Both the position numbers and the translations under genes were made by a program. 64,000 nt of DNA from Megascapheus bottae (taxonomy: Eukaryota > Chordata > Mammalia > Rodentia > Geomyidae): NCBI GenBank assembly GCA_024803745.1, contig JANJXV010000188.1:496001-560000 (forward strand), in the 5' to 3' direction. Below are positions 12,334 through 24,342 of the stretch, piece by piece (the stretch's first letter is position 1; every line of letters begins with the position of its first letter). Under the pieces are notes generated by a model that was given only the letters and a program-made list of their open reading frames with translations, had not been told where the DNA came from and ran no database searches.

Positions 12334-12410
12334 CAAAGGAGAGCTTGCCAGTTTTGCCCTTTGTCTTTTCAGCTTATGTTGAAGTCTTTCAATTTTCTTT
12401 GTTTTCTTTT
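12334..12410 (-). CDS. Coiled-coil exon of unrecognised gene
   Basis: The acceptor is GCTACCATAG and there is a strong donor TTTG/GTGAGT. The only open frame gives 25 residues, KKTKKIERLQHKLKRQRAK followed by LASSPL. It enters in phase 1 and leaves in phase 0. The basic, heptad-like content suggests a coiled coil. No partner exon with matching phase was found on either side. Confidence 0.6.
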
Positions 12411-14460
12411 CTATGGTAGCTTTCAATAAGAAATTTTGAAGTACAAGCCTACAAGGCAGGTTTTAAAATAATTATTTCCACGTATCCAGTTTTAAATGTT
12501 TCATATAATTTTAAACAAGGTTCTAAATAAATGATTATAGATATTCTGAAATGCCTCAAAAGATTTTAGTAATCATACTTTTGTTTCATATAAAATGTGC
12601 AAAATTAGGATTAACTTGAGATGTTATACACATATCATGTTTCTCTTCTTGTTCTGTTGTGGATCCTATAAAAGCCCCCATTCAGCCAACCATCTTCCCA
12701 ACCACTGAACTACTTCCCAAACCCCTGGATATGCATTTTAGGAACTCAGAATGCAGGTTCCTTAGCTTCACACAGATGTAGGTAATTTATGCTGCTTCAA
12801 TTATACTTTTGCATTTCATCTTCCATTTCCTTTGCCTTTGGTACAGCTTCTGTGCATCCTTCCTCCTTTCCTTCTTGCAACTAAAAGAGATGAGAAACAT
12901 TTTAGCAACATTCTGGTGCACTTTTGTACACCAACTGTTTTTGTGCTGGCATGTTTCAAGCATTGTGAGACCCCTTCATCCCCATGCTGTTCTGGTCCAC
13001 TTTAGGGCTCATACTGTGTACTTCGCTAAGGCAGTTTCAAGGAATTCACATGGTCCACAGAGCCTACAATTATACTGGCTAGCCTTGTACAGACATAATT
13101 ATGACCCTGTTCTAGAACTTTTGTAGTTTAAAAATGTTTTGAGTGTGTATTAGAACAATGGGTTTCTTTGCACATATTTTCTGTTAATCATATCTTCTAT
13201 TAGCTTCTCCTATTACTCTCTCCATGATCCCAGTCCTCCTCCTTTAAGAGATTCTCCTTTTACTTCTTGCTCAAACATTATTTTTAAGGTTTGTTTTTTT
13301 ATCAGACATTCTAATTGGCAAAATGGAGAAGTGTCTGTGGAAAACATTTATATTTGGAATTTAAAGCACTAACACATTGTATAGAATATGAAACTTTCAC
13401 ATATACAAATATGCAGAACTAGGCTACGCTTGGGATGGAATAGCATGTTATTCTGTAATAAATGGGCTCTGCATCTCAGAGTGTGAGTGGTAGCATGTTC
13501 ATAGTTTGCACAGTGCCTGCCTCTGAACCACCCTCCTCAGCTAATTAGTATGTGTTATCATGCAAGGTAATGCCTGTGTCTTCAATTCTCCATTGGTGCC
13601 ATGAAAATCAGAACAGTATAGAATTCACTGGCTTTGGAAATGTTAAGCTAGGAAACATCCAGAAAGGGCCAGTAGCACAGAGAACTGTCTGCATTTGCAT
13701 ATGATCACATTTTATATTCTGATAACATGCCATCCTTTAGGAAGTGGCATGTGGGTGGGAGAAGTCTTCAGGAGACCAATCCTTCTTCACAGCAGTAACA
13801 GTGACAGAAAGTGGAGAGCACAAGGTTTCAGAATCAATCCCCATGGCTAAAGCAAGTATCTACAGGTGCCATAGGCAGCAGTGGTTTTAGGCACAGGAAG
13901 CAAGAGATAGATGTCTTGTTCTCAGTGCTATTCAGGGGGTCATGATCATGCAGCAGAAAGCACAACGGCACTTCTCCATTGGACGGCAAGTAATGGAGCT
14001 GACAATCAGAGGCAGGGGAAAGCCATGCACCTGAAATGCTGAACTCTACTCTAAAGTCAAGATTCCCCTCAAAGCAATTCATTCTAAGAGAGGGCTCATG
14101 ACGGGCAACTTTAGCAAGCACTCAGATGCAAAGGTGCAAAGTAAAATGGGACCTAGCAGAAAATGGAGAGGCATACTTTTTTTTTTTTCGCAGTTCTTTC
14201 TGTAGGTGAGATGATATGGTAATATCTAGTAAAGGAAACAAGCTCTCTATTTACCACTGTGAGAAAACCATGCGCATTTATTTAAAAAGCTACCTTAGTA
14301 CAGTTACAGTATAGGTACCCTATACTACCTTATGTGGTTTTGATATATAATTGCTTAAGAGTTATTGCTTAAAAACCTTGGTATGTCAATTTTTTGAGAA
14401 TAAATAATTCCATTAGTAACAATTCCTTAATAATGACAACTGTTCAGTAAAAGTATGTTT
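12411..14460. other. Unassigned intronic-looking sequence
   Basis: About 2 kb with no confident repeat. ORFs at 12809-13126 (+) and 13834-14121 (-) lack splice signals and protein-like composition. Confidence 0.4.
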
Positions 14461-14462
14461 TT

Positions 14463-14742
14463 TTGTCAGTTGTGGGACTTGAACTCTAGGCCTGGGTGTT
14501 GTCCCTGAGCTCTTTGGCTCAAGGCTACTCTCCTACCTCTGGACCTGGGCTCTGTCCCTGAGCTCTTCAGCTCAAGACTACTGCCCTACCCCTTGAACCA
14601 CAGTGCTATATCCGGTTTTCTGGTGGTTAATTGGAGATAATAGTCTCATGGTCTTTAGTTCCCAGGCTGAGTTTAAACTGCGATCCTCAGATCTCAGCCT
14701 CCTGAGTAGGATTACAGGTGTGAGCCACTGAGCCCAGCTAAC
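14463..14742 (-). repeat. Dimeric SINE, reverse, with duplicated tail segment
   Basis: The tail words GGTGTTGTCCCTGAGCTCTT and GGGCTCTGTCCCTGAGCTCT occur twice, about 65 bases apart, before the head monomer. An internal tandem duplication lengthens the element. Confidence 0.8.
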
Positions 14743-15276
14743 ATAAATATTCTTTTAAAAAGAAATCCAATAGCATAATGTAGATATTTTATCAACTACT
14801 TATAGATTTTACGTATGCTTAACATTTCAGGCCTTTTATTCTAGGTGTAAAATGAGAGAAAAATTAATGTGATATATTTGCAATTCAGGGGAAATTCATA
14901 AATCATTTCTTTACAAGTTATCTTGAAATACTGAACCAAATGAATATGGAGTCGGGGATGAGAATGAGGTTTTGTGGAAGGGACTCAGCTTGAGGGTTTG
15001 TTGTGACACATCACTTCCCAAAAGCTCTCTGACTGAAATAGGAGGTTATGTGAGGTAGAGGCTGGCTCTTCTCAAAGGAAGGAAATGACTTTTACAGTAG
15101 GGTTTCATCCCAGCTCCCTGTTCTCTTATCTACAAGTGAAGGAAGAAATTAACGTCCACATCCACACATCAAAACTTAGAATACAAGTGGTTGATTTCAA
15201 GAGTTTTGATACAAAAGATAAAATACCCATTTTCTTCTTGGAAAATATTTACAAATTTCTCTTTTCTCTTTGGATT

Positions 15277-15500
15277 TTTTTTTTGAGCTTTGAACTTGGG
15301 GCCTGAGCACTGTCTCTGAGCTCTTTTGCTCTCTACACTTTGAGCCACAACTCCATTTCTAGTTTTGAGTCATTAATTAGAGATGAGTCTAATGGGGACT
15401 TTTCTGTCAGGCTGACGTTAAACTACGATCCTCAACGATCCTCAAATCTCAGTCTTCTGAGTAGCTAAGATTTCAGCCATGAGCCACTTGTGCCTGGCTC
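15277..15500 (-). repeat. Dimeric SINE (7SL-like head), reverse
   Basis: It ends GAGCCACTTGTGCCTGGC. A small duplicated CGATCCTCAA word sits in the head. Confidence 0.8.
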
Positions 15501-15775
15501 TCTTTGGATTTTGGCAATAGCGGTATTTTGAACATAGCCTGTGACTTGCTGGGCAAGGGAACCCTGGATGGCTCTCCCCCTCCCCCTTCCCCCCAAAAAA
15601 CCTCTTGTTTGGCTGAGGCCACTGGGAATGTCATCCTGTCATTGTTGCACTATACTTCATGTGATGAGACCAACAATTGCATACACACATGCAATTCCAT
15701 AACACACAGATCTGGTTCTTAAAATGTGTCCATCTGCACAATCATACAATATTTGGAAATGACTAAAGGGAATAC

Positions 15776-15913
15776 CTCAGAATTCAGTTTTTGCTGCTCC
15801 ATTTGTATCTCCTTGGGCAGGCAAAGACAATTTGATGAGATTTCAGTTTCTAGTCTTCTGTCTTTTGCTAGTTTGGAAAGTTCCCTCTTGATTTCTTTTT
15901 GTTCCTCTGAAAG
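15776..15913 (-). CDS. Coiled-coil exon of unrecognised gene
   Basis: Acceptor TATTTCTAG and donor GAG/GTATTC enclose 46 codons in phase 0 at both ends. The peptide starts LSEEQKEIKRELSKLAKDRR and ends KEIQMEQQKLNSE, rich in E, K and Q with heptad spacing. It follows the 18.3 kb exon (which ends in phase 0) without a frame break, making one continuous helix ETLRNALIQ-LSEEQKEI. Two Cys in the middle (SSNCLCLP) are notable. Confidence 0.7.
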
Positions 15914-16550
15914 CTAGAAATACATTTTCTTAATTTTTTGGTGTCATACTATAACTGGGAGGAGCAGATCTTAAATTTGAAACAGTGCTTATTTTAATTC
16001 ACCATTTTGTTGCTTGTAATGTGGCTCAAATTCAAAGCCTCTTGATTGCTAGGTAATTGCTCAACCATTTGAGCCACATCTCTACTTTTAAGCTATTTTG
16101 TTTTTTTTTGGGGGGGGGGCACGGCTCGGGCCATGATATTCCTACTGATATTTCCTGTGTTGCTTACATTAAAGGAAAGCTTCACCAGGCCCCAGTTATT
16201 TCCTGGGATTGGGGCTTCCTGATTTTTACCAGGCTGTGATTTATTCATCTCTGCTTTCTGACTAACAGAAATTACAAGTATTAACCTGCGCATCTGACAA
16301 TTTAAGGTCCTTTATCCAATATACTTTACATAGACTTTAATTTCTCCTATGACAAAATGTTGACAACAATCAAAAATAATTCTTTAATACGGTCAGAGAT
16401 GAGATTCTACTGTGAAACATAATCACCTCACAAAATATTTGACTAGTGTAATTATACTTTCAAAGCTTTAACATTAAAATACCTATATTAATATTTATTC
16501 CAGTGATTAAAATCAATATGCCTTCTACTCCTTCCTTTAGAACATATACA
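15914..16550. other. Unassigned sequence
   Basis: A short SINE-like fragment may lie near 16020-16085. Otherwise nothing recognisable. Confidence 0.35.
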
Positions 16551-16554
16551 CTGA

Positions 16555-17022
16555 AGGAGGGAAATATAAGTCTAAGTGAAATGAACTCCAGGATATGGAA
16601 AAAAGAGATATGTCCATGTGGATGATGCCTTTAATGTATTATGTGAAGCTGTTTCTTTACTCTGCTTTTTTATTTTTATTGTTCTATTTTTTTCTTTTTT
16701 CCCTTATTGTTTATCACCTGTTGTTGCTGTATCTGACTTTGGTACCTGATGTATTATACATATATTTATTTATTTATTTGAATCAGGGAAGGAAAGGGGA
16801 AAAGCAAGATGCTGAGACAAAGGCCAAAGGATGTAGCAGTGTAAAAGGAATATTCACAAGAAAATACGTTGCAAATGAACTTTACAACTTGGGATGTGGT
16901 GGAGGTATGGGAAGTGGGAGAAAAACATGGGAAGAGGGAAAATGTTCAAGAGGTAATGTACTCACTACCTTACAAATCTAACCACAACCTCTCTATACAT
17001 CACCCTGATAATAAAATGAAAA
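16555..17022 (+). mobile_element. LINE-1 3' end
   Basis: It begins in L1 3' sequence (AGTGAAATGAACTCCAGGAT), carries the GTTGCTGTATCTGAC word of the 3' UTR, and ends CCCTGATAATAAAATG. 5' truncated. Confidence 0.75.
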
Positions 17023-17271
17023 AGAAAGAAAGAACATAGAACACGAGGGTCTGCCACAGGAGCTCACACTAGGTATGTAAGAGGTAGACTTTGGAAGGAG
17101 GTGCAGGAGGGAATGTGATGAGTCTCCCTTATCACCCAGCAAGCCAGGCATGTTGGAATGTACTCGAGATCCCAGTACATGATAGGCAACGATAAGAAGG
17201 ACCATAGTCTGTGGCCATCTCTGTGCAAAATGGATACCAAGAGAAAAGCAACTAAATCACATAAAGGACTG

Positions 17272-17384
17272 GCAGCTAGGCAGTGTGGATCGTCCTGCAA
17301 TCTTAGCAATTCATGTAGATGAAACCTGAAGATTATAGTTCAAAGCCAGCCATAGCATAGAAGTCTGTGAGATATTTCTCTCCA

Positions 17385-17443
<59 letters not shown>

Positions 17444-17548
17444 CACCAGAGATGGAGCTGTGGCTCAGTGATAAAGTGCTAGATTTGAGCAGAAAGATCA
17501 GGGACAGTGAATAGGCTTTGAGTTCAAGCCTCAGGACAATCACGCAAA
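17272..17548 (+). repeat. Dimeric SINE containing a (CA)n expansion
   Basis: The linker of a 7SL-headed SINE is replaced by about 53 bases of CA repeat (17389-17441). The tail monomer follows (GTGGCTCAGTGATAAAGTGC). Confidence 0.8.
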
Positions 17549-17650
17549 AAACAAAAGAAAGGATTGGTAATGTGAGTGAAGCAGTGGAGTACTTGTCCAA
17601 CAAATTCGAACTCTAAATTCAATTTCAGTTGCTCAAAAAAAGAGGGGAGG

Positions 17651-17766
17651 GGCCAGGAGTTTGGCCTAGTGGTAGAGTGGTTGCCTAGCATCCACAAAGA
17701 CCTAGGTTCGATTCCTCAGTACCACATACATAGAAGAAAGCCAGAAGTAGTGCAAAAAAAAAAAAA
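17651..17766 (+). repeat. Single ID-like SINE monomer
   Basis: Only the ID/tRNA-Ala-like left half is present (GTTTGGCCTAGTGGTAGAGT, CTAGGTTCGATTCCTCAGTA), ending in an A-tail straight after CCAGAAGTAGTGC. It may be a monomeric source or a truncated dimer. Confidence 0.8.
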
Positions 17767-17890
17767 GAAGGGAAAAGGAATGGAAGAAGAAGAGAAAAGA
17801 AAGGAGGGAAAGTAAGGAGAGGGGAGCAGAGGATGAAAAAGGAAAGAAAAAAAAGAAAGAAGGAAAGAAGGAAGGAAAGAAGGAAGGGAT
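17767..17890. repeat. GA-rich simple sequence
   Basis: Purine-only GAAA/GGAA repeats continuing from the SINE tail. Confidence 0.9.
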
Positions 17891-18270
17891 AATATATACT
17901 AAACATATGTTAGATGTTAAGAATTAGTCCCAATTATTTGTTTTAAATATCATTATTTCTAGAAGGAGACACACTGTGTCCTGCCTAAGTGAAACAATAA
18001 CAAATCACATAAACAGAGCTTTGGTCAAACACAGGCCAGGCATACAAAGGTGGACCCACAGGATAGCAAGTCTACTGATGAAGCAGGTGTGTTAAGTGTG
18101 TGGAAGTGCATCCTTCTGATGGTTTTGCAGTGATGAAATTGCCTAATCATGCAGTTCCTTGTGCAGGTGCCTGCTGAATATACTAAATCAAAGGGATACA
18201 AAAAATAATATTGGCAATGAAATAAATGAAATAAACATAGCAATTGGATGTCTGTAGCAGATTTATTTAC

Positions 18271-18398
18271 CTGAATCAAGGCATTTCGTAAAGTCTCTAA
18301 TTCCATATCACATGAACAAGGTTGCTGATTGCCTTCTTTATTATCTTGTCTTTCCTTGTTTTGTTCAGATGAGCAAGGTGCATTTGTCTTCTTGTCAT
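18271..18398 (-). CDS. Exon of unrecognised gene, Gln/Asn/Cys-rich then helical
   Basis: Acceptor TTAAGACTAG before 18398 and a strong donor ATTCAG/GTAAAT. The open frame gives 42 codons: polar start (DKKTNAPCSSEQNKERQ), then CDMELETLRNALIQ leading into the 15.8 kb coiled-coil exon. Entry phase 1 agrees with the proposed end of the 20.4 kb exon and exit phase 0 agrees with the next exon. An alternative acceptor AG lies five bases upstream. Confidence 0.7.
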
Positions 18399-19100
18399 CT
18401 AGTCTTAAGACATGAATACAGTTGTAAAATTTCTTTTGTTACAAAATGTAAAGCTCATTGGACGATATCTCTTCACATGTTACCATAATAAAACTTTTAT
18501 GATCCCTTCCTTTCTAGCCTTATGTAGTATGTCACTTAAATCTCTTCCAAAAGCTACCACAGTAGAAAAGGAACAATTAAAGATAATTCTGTTACTTAGG
18601 AAGCTACTTTTACTAGCATAAAATATGAAAATGAAACTCTAATATTTTTCATAAGAGATGAAAGTCATTTTTATATAATCCTACTGTTCTCTCAACTAAA
18701 CTAGGTAACACAATGTAGCTCATAAGTTTGAAGGTTAATGTGCACAAATGTGCATACATTTTCTACAAAAAAGTTTTATCTTTATACAATCTTTCCAATG
18801 ATTCAAAGAATGACTTGCAGTGTAAGGTAGCCCCTTAAGATATTTTCACACAACATGTATCTACCCAGTACCAGAACCCCAAGCCAAGCTAAGTTTTCTA
18901 ATATCTGCAACCACACTTCCATGTTTCCTTTATGTAACAGTGTCACTGATTAATATCAGTATGAATACTAGGAAGAACTTAAATGATAAACTTAAATTAT
19001 ACAATAGTTACTAAAATAAAACAGTAACTTTTCTAGCATAGATTAATTTTTAGATATGCATACATAATAGGGATAGTAGATAAAATAATTAAAGAATTCT
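18399..19100. other. Unassigned intronic-looking sequence
   Basis: AT-rich; nothing recognisable. Confidence 0.4.
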
Positions 19101-19102
19101 TT

Positions 19103-19292
19103 TTTTTGCCAGTCCTGGGGCTTGAACTCAGGGCCTGGGCACTGTCCTTGGGCTTTTTCCTCAAGGCTCTACCTCTCAAGCGACAGCACCACTTCTGGTT
19201 TTTCTATATATATGGCACCAAGGAATCAAACCTAGGGCTTCCTGCATGCTAGACAAGTACTCTACCACTAAGTCACACTCCCGCCCACCCCA
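19103..19292 (-). repeat. ID-like dimeric SINE, reverse
   Basis: TTTTTTTGCCAGTCCTGGGG through TCTACCACTAAGTCACACTC gives both monomers in reverse. Confidence 0.85.
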
Positions 19293-19700
19293 AAGAACTA
19301 CTTTCTAATCAACTTTTTCTTTCATTGTTGTTGAGTGAGAATAAGTGACTGCTCCTGTCAGCCTCAGAGAAACAGAAGAATCTAACACAGTTGAAGCACT
19401 GGATTTAATCCCCAGAACCAGCTGTAGAAAAATAAATATATAATTTTTAAAAACATTTTACTGAGTAGAAATGACAATTGTATATTGTAAGGAATTGTGA
19501 AAGAATAGAAACATTCTATGAGTATTTTTGATATATTGATCAAAGTCTTTATCTACTCATATTTTACACAGGTAGACATATTTGCTACACATAACATTTA
19601 TTGAAAGTAAATAATTAGAAATATATAAAATTACTTATATGAAGAATATTCTTCATCAGCATCAGTTTTAATTAAAAAAATTAAGGTTCAAAAAGAGTTT

Positions 19701-19886
19701 GCAGCCTGCGAGTGTGGCCTAGAGGTAGAGTATGGAAGTGGCCTAGTATGGAAGAAATCTTGGGTTTGATTTCACAGTTCCAAATGCACAGAAAAAATGT
19801 TGGAAGTGGTGCTGAGTGCTAGCCTTGAGAAAGTTCAGTGACAATGTCCAGGCCGAATTCAAGCTACAGGACTGGAAAAAAAAGTT
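19701..19886 (+). repeat. Degraded ID-like dimeric SINE
   Basis: GAGTGTGGCCTAGAGGTAGAG through CTACAGGACTGG, with a short deletion and insertion in the left monomer. Confidence 0.7.
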
Positions 19887-19956
19887 TTGGCAATATACTG
19901 AGATGTCTGTTCTACTTTGTTTACATCATTAAAATTGAGGTTCAGGAAATATTCCT

Positions 19957-20150
19957 GGAGCAGGGAGTTTGGCCTAGTGGTAGAGTGCTTGCCTAGCATG
20001 CATGAACACCTGGGTTTGATTCCTCAGTGCCATATACATAGAAAAGCCAGAAGTGGTACTGTCGCTTGAGAGGTAGAGGGTAGCCTTGAGGAAAAAGCCC
20101 AAGGACAGTGTCCAGGCTCTGAATTCAAGCCCCAGGACTGGCAATAAAAA
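19957..20150 (+). repeat. ID-like dimeric SINE
   Basis: GAGTTTGGCCTAGTGGTAGA through CCCCAGGACTGGC. Near full length and well preserved. Confidence 0.9.
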
Positions 20151-20307
20151 TATTCCTTTAATTACTTCATGTATCAATGGTAAATAACTCATCAAAAAAT
20201 ATCAAGCACCACAAAACAAAACCCTGAAGAAAGTGAGAGGGAAGTCAGTCACAGCAAAAGTTCTTTTCTGTATGTATTTAAATGGAGCTCAAATGTTTCC
20301 ACACAAC

Positions 20308-20502
20308 TCCAATGACAAAATTCTCTTTCCTGTTCTTCTTCACACTGTAACTGTGATAATACTTTGCTTTCTGCTCGCTCCTTTTCCTGGCATTTCAATA
20401 CATTTTCCAAACATATTCCTACATGTATTTTACGCTGTCTTTTTTTAAGTTGTGAAGATATTTTATATGAGTGAATTGCATCCTGGGTCTGAAATAGCTG
20501 AC
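20308..20502 (-). CDS. Basic coiled-coil-like exon of unrecognised gene
   Basis: Acceptor TTTTCTTTCAG (a second AG lies five bases downstream) opens a frame with QLFQTQDAIHSYKISSQLKK, then RKIHVGICLENVLKCQEKER and LSQLQCEEEQEREFC. A donor at 20308 (TGGA/GTTGTG) is weak but gives phase 1, which fits the 18.3 kb exon. The frame stays open to about 20249. Rich in K, Q and E. Confidence 0.55.
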
Positions 20503-21675
20503 CTGAAAGAAAACAGAAAAAATTCTTTGGGCTCATAAAGGACCAGATGTACCCATAATCTCTCATTCTCACTCTGGACACTCTACCCCATATGAAACCA
20601 CTGTACAAAGCTCTGCAGGTTACATCCCTGTTCTGGGTTAGCTTAGAGCCTAGGGCAGTGGAAAGGCAGAAAAATGACCCCTGTCGATTAACTAGATGCA
20701 TTTTCTCCTTGTTCTAGGAATTTATTAGGCACAGGAGTACTTTTCAGAAGAAAATAGCTACCCTGATAATTAAACACTAAAAAGGAGACAGGAAGAGAGA
20801 CTATGAGCTGATATTTATCCAATCTACAATAGTTATTGATGCTTCATGGCAGTCTGTTTCTACCTAAGATGGAGTAAACTGTGTTGAGCTATGCTTCTGC
20901 CTGACGCCAATCCAAAAATATTCAAGCAAACCACACTAAAGCACTTTGAAGACAACATATTTGAGAGAATGGAGTCAGTGAATGCACTGCTAAACTATTG
21001 CAGAGGGGTGTCCTTGAGAGACAGTGAAGAAAATATTCCCAGTGCCCAGGCCCTTCTGTGAAAGGGATACAGACCAAGGCACAGAAAGAAGAGAGCTAGG
21101 TGGTGCATACTCCAGGTTCCCAAGATCCAACGGTGAGGAAAACAGGCTGATGGAAGCGAGGAGGATGAGTGTCATGTGACAGCGCACTGGAGAGTTCAGA
21201 GAGGAACAAGGGGAATTCAGGAGAGCTACACAGGACCCCCTTGCATATGTAGCAGAGCAGTGGATCACGTGTGTTCAGAAAGGGGCCTGGCATTGAGGAA
21301 TAAAACACATGAAGAGATGAAAGAAAACTACCTATTGTTCACACACTGCCAGGAACTGATGTCTTTATAGAACAGAGGACATCAGAAAGGCCTTGCTTCA
21401 ACAGGGCAGAATTAACCCTCAATAAATCTTGTCCTGAAATATCTTAACAATTTATGAAACCAAGACAGAAAGAACCAACTTCATCTGAAAGTGACTTGCT
21501 TCCAAAAATAGGGCTCAAGAAATCAAGTTGTACATTACAGAAATCATACAGAAGGTTGATGAGCATAACTAATCATGTATTAACCACCGTGATTACTCTG
21601 TAGTTTTCTCAGTAGTCCCAACTGATACATTTTATTCTGCACTTGGGAGAACTTAATAAAAGAAAGAAATCGTAT
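20503..21675. other. Unassigned intronic-looking sequence
   Basis: About 1.2 kb with no confident exon or repeat. Overlapping ORFs at 20990-21370 lie on both strands and lack splice signals. Confidence 0.35.
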
Positions 21676-21679
21676 GCTG

Positions 21680-21865
21680 ATAGATCTGGATGCTGTAGCT
21701 CAACCCTATAATCCTAGATACTCAGGAGGCTCACAGGATCAGGGTGGGCAAGTAAATAAATACAGGAGGCCCTTATCTTCAGTTAGTTAGCAAACCCCCA
21801 GAGGGTTGAGCCTAGACTCGAGTGGTACAGAACCAACCAAAAGCAAAATGCCAAGCATTTGAGCC
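21680..21865 (+). repeat. Degraded dimeric SINE
   Basis: CTGGATGCTGTAGCTCAACC then TCCTAGATACTCAGGAGGCT marks the head. The tail is partly decayed and followed by a CA repeat. Confidence 0.65.
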
Positions 21866-21903
21866 TCAGACTTCCAGACTTTCTGCACATGTGCGTACAC
21901 ACG

Positions 21904-21904
21904 T

Positions 21905-21950
<46 letters not shown>
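21904..21950. repeat. (CA)n microsatellite
   Basis: Pure CA run of about 42 bases. Sequence 21951-22436 beyond it shows nothing recognisable. Confidence 0.95.
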
Positions 21951-21951
<1 letters not shown>

Positions 21952-22437
21952 GATCATATTAAGAGCTCAAAAAATAAAGCCAAAAATGTATCCTCTCGAA
22001 AATGAAAGCTGTTAGAGTAACGGTGATCTGAACTCTTCAGGATGAGCTGTAGAAAGACAATTCACCAGAGATGATACACAAATAGAATTGGCCCTGGCAG
22101 GATAGCAACCATCAGCATGCGTCTGTGATGCAATGAAAGGACTTGGATATGCAGCAGGGCAGGGACCAGCTAAAATGCTAAAACTCACAACCAATGTCAC
22201 ATTACAGTATACTTGTAAAAACAGAGAAAAGGAAACCAGTAATGTTGATGTTAATAGCTAATGGCAATGAGAATTTACATAACTTTTGGAAATTTCCTTA
22301 CTTTTATCTTTCCTTTCTGCCACTCACCTCCTCCCCACTTGTTTTGACACAGGGCCTCACTATGTAGTTCCAGCTGGTCTGAAACTTTAAATCCAGTCTT
22401 AGCCAGAGATGCACTGGGATTACAAATACATGTTGCC

Positions 22438-22648
22438 GGGGCCAGGAGTTTGGCCTAGTGGTAGAGTGTTTGCCTTGCATGCATGAAGACCCAGGTTCAA
22501 TTCCTCGGTACCACATACATAGAAAAAAGCTGGAAGTGGTGCTGAGGCTCAAGTGGTAGAGCTCTAGCCTTGAGAAAGTCCAAGGACAGTGCTCAGGCCC
22601 TGAGCTCAAGCCCAGGACTGGCCAAAAAACAAAACAAAACAAATACAT
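22438..22648 (+). repeat. ID-like dimeric SINE
   Basis: Full-length copy from GGGGCCAGGAGTTTGGCC to GCCCAGGACTGGCC and an A-rich tail. A good representative of the family. Confidence 0.92.
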
Positions 22649-23289
22649 GTCACCCTGCCTGGCTTTTGGAAAGCTCCCAATAAAGTCACATAAAGGAACA
22701 TGAAGAGATTTTGTGAGTGATGTTTATTCGCTCCTTTAGTGGCCATGAATAAACATATATGGAATACAATAGTGAAAAAATAAACTGTAAATTTCATATC
22801 ATGTGTAGTTCATCAGGCATCAGTAACACCTAAAAAATCAAAAGAAAACTAAATGCTCTACTACAAGAATACTCCTGTATGGATATGGGAAGGTACATGA
22901 GAAATCTAGAGAAATCTGTAGCAATGAAAAACAGTAGCTGGCTTTTGAACCAAGGCTTGAAAAGATCTGGTAGGCACTAAATATGGGATTAGCATTTACA
23001 GAGCTGACTAGGGTCTCCTAAGTTGGGGTGAAAGTGAAAGGTACCTAAAGTTCCTGTAGTATTGTAGGTGTAACCCTCCGTGAGAATGGGAGAGCATAGA
23101 GGAGAAGAACAGTAAAAAGACACAGGAGGGATTTTCCACTGAGAGCGATGCAGTGGGAATCATCTCTCTATGGCAAAGTGTGTAGCCCTCATTCTACTTT
23201 AACCTGAGGCATATTTGTGACACTAATGCAATAATAACACATTGGTATTGTATAACAGTGATAAGCAGTGCTAGTGTAAGTAATCTAAA

Positions 23290-23515
23290 AGACCTTAGAA
23301 GCCAGGTGCCGGTGACTCACAACAACTGTATTCTAAGCTATCTGAGTTCTGAGGATTTTGGTTAAAGGCCAGTCAAGGCAGGAAGTTCCATAATGGTCTC
23401 ATCTAAGAAAAAGAGTAATGGGGCTGGGGCTCAAGTAGTAGAGTCCTAGCCTTGAGCAAAAGAAGCTCAGAGACAGTACCCAAGCTGGGGTTCATGTCCC
23501 AGGACTGGTTAAAAA
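23290..23515 (+). repeat. Dimeric SINE (7SL-like head)
   Basis: GCCAGGTGCCGGTGACTCAC through CCCAGGACTGG. The tail resembles that of the ID-like family. Confidence 0.75.
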
Positions 23516-23544
23516 AGGACCTTACAGGTATTCCGTGGCCCTAC

Positions 23545-23680
23545 CTTCACCTTCCATTCTGTGTTGTTTACTTTGCATGGAGAAATGCTCATAATGAGGC
23601 AATGCAGACTCTTCTGGGACTGATTCAGACGACTTAGAGAAGACATTAGTGCCACCTGTTCCATTGATTTGGTCTGTGGT
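23545..23680 (-). CDS. Exon of unrecognised gene, two open frames
   Basis: Acceptor TTACTTTATAG and donor GAAG/GTAGGG bound 136 bases. One frame gives a Ser/Glu-rich peptide (VFSKSSESVPEESALPHYEH) that leaves in phase 1 and fits the first AG of the 20.4 kb exon. The other (PQTKSMEQVALMSSLSRLNQ) fits the phase-2 exit of the 24.0 kb exon and the second AG of the 20.4 kb exon. Composition favours the first, phase continuity the second. Confidence 0.55.
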
Positions 23681-23941
23681 CTATAAAGTAAGTAACAGTA
23701 TTTCAAAATGTGTATGTGTTTCTGAAAATACTTCTAATGCCATATATCGAATATATAAATATGGTAATTATTCATCTTTTTATATTTGCACTAAAGATCC
23801 TTCTGAAATGAACTCATTTCATGTAAGGTTAGAGGAAAAATCAAGAATCAAATATATAAGATAAAGATAAAAAGATACTATTTTAAGTATGAATACTAGC
23901 TATGATTTAATTACTTTTTCAATATTAAGGGTAAATGCTAC

Positions 23942-24062
23942 CGTTCATTAAAAAGGACCCTGTTATTTGCAGTGGCTATTTCTTTCTGATTTGCATGTGA
24001 AACAACTGTTGTTGCTGCTGTGGTTGTCCTCAGGTCATTGATCATCTCATTCAAACGTGTGA
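23942..24062 (-). CDS. Exon of unrecognised gene
   Basis: Acceptor TTTTTCTATAG and donor AACG/GTAGCA. Only one frame is open (39 codons): TRLNEMINDLRTTTAATTVV, then SHANQKEIATANNRVLFNE. Enters in phase 1, exits in phase 2. Amphipathic helical start with a Thr-rich patch. Confidence 0.65.
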
Positions 24063-24342
24063 CTATAGAAAAACCCAGCAGATGCACAGAACTATGGCTG
24101 GTGGGAGTATTTCAGCAAGCAACTAACTCAAGAACATAGACAGCAATCGTGCATATCCCATGAGCTTTGGAGGATAGGGTATCAAATACATAATTTTAAA
24201 AGTACTACTATTTTCACTGGGATAGAATTAAATATAAAAACACTTTCCAGGAGAAGAATAGCTTACATCTCAAAAGATGATATTTGTATAATAAAGAGAG
24301 ATCCTAATACTGAATTAAGCAAAAGAAAAGGTAATGTCGGCT

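Noticed and set aside
12809..13126. 105-codon plus-strand ORF
   Set aside because: Cys/Phe/His-rich with no exon signals or recognised similarity.
22438..22520. tRNA-like A and B boxes as a tRNA gene
   Set aside because: They lie in dispersed SINEs with A-tails present many times in the window; no complete cloverleaf was seen.
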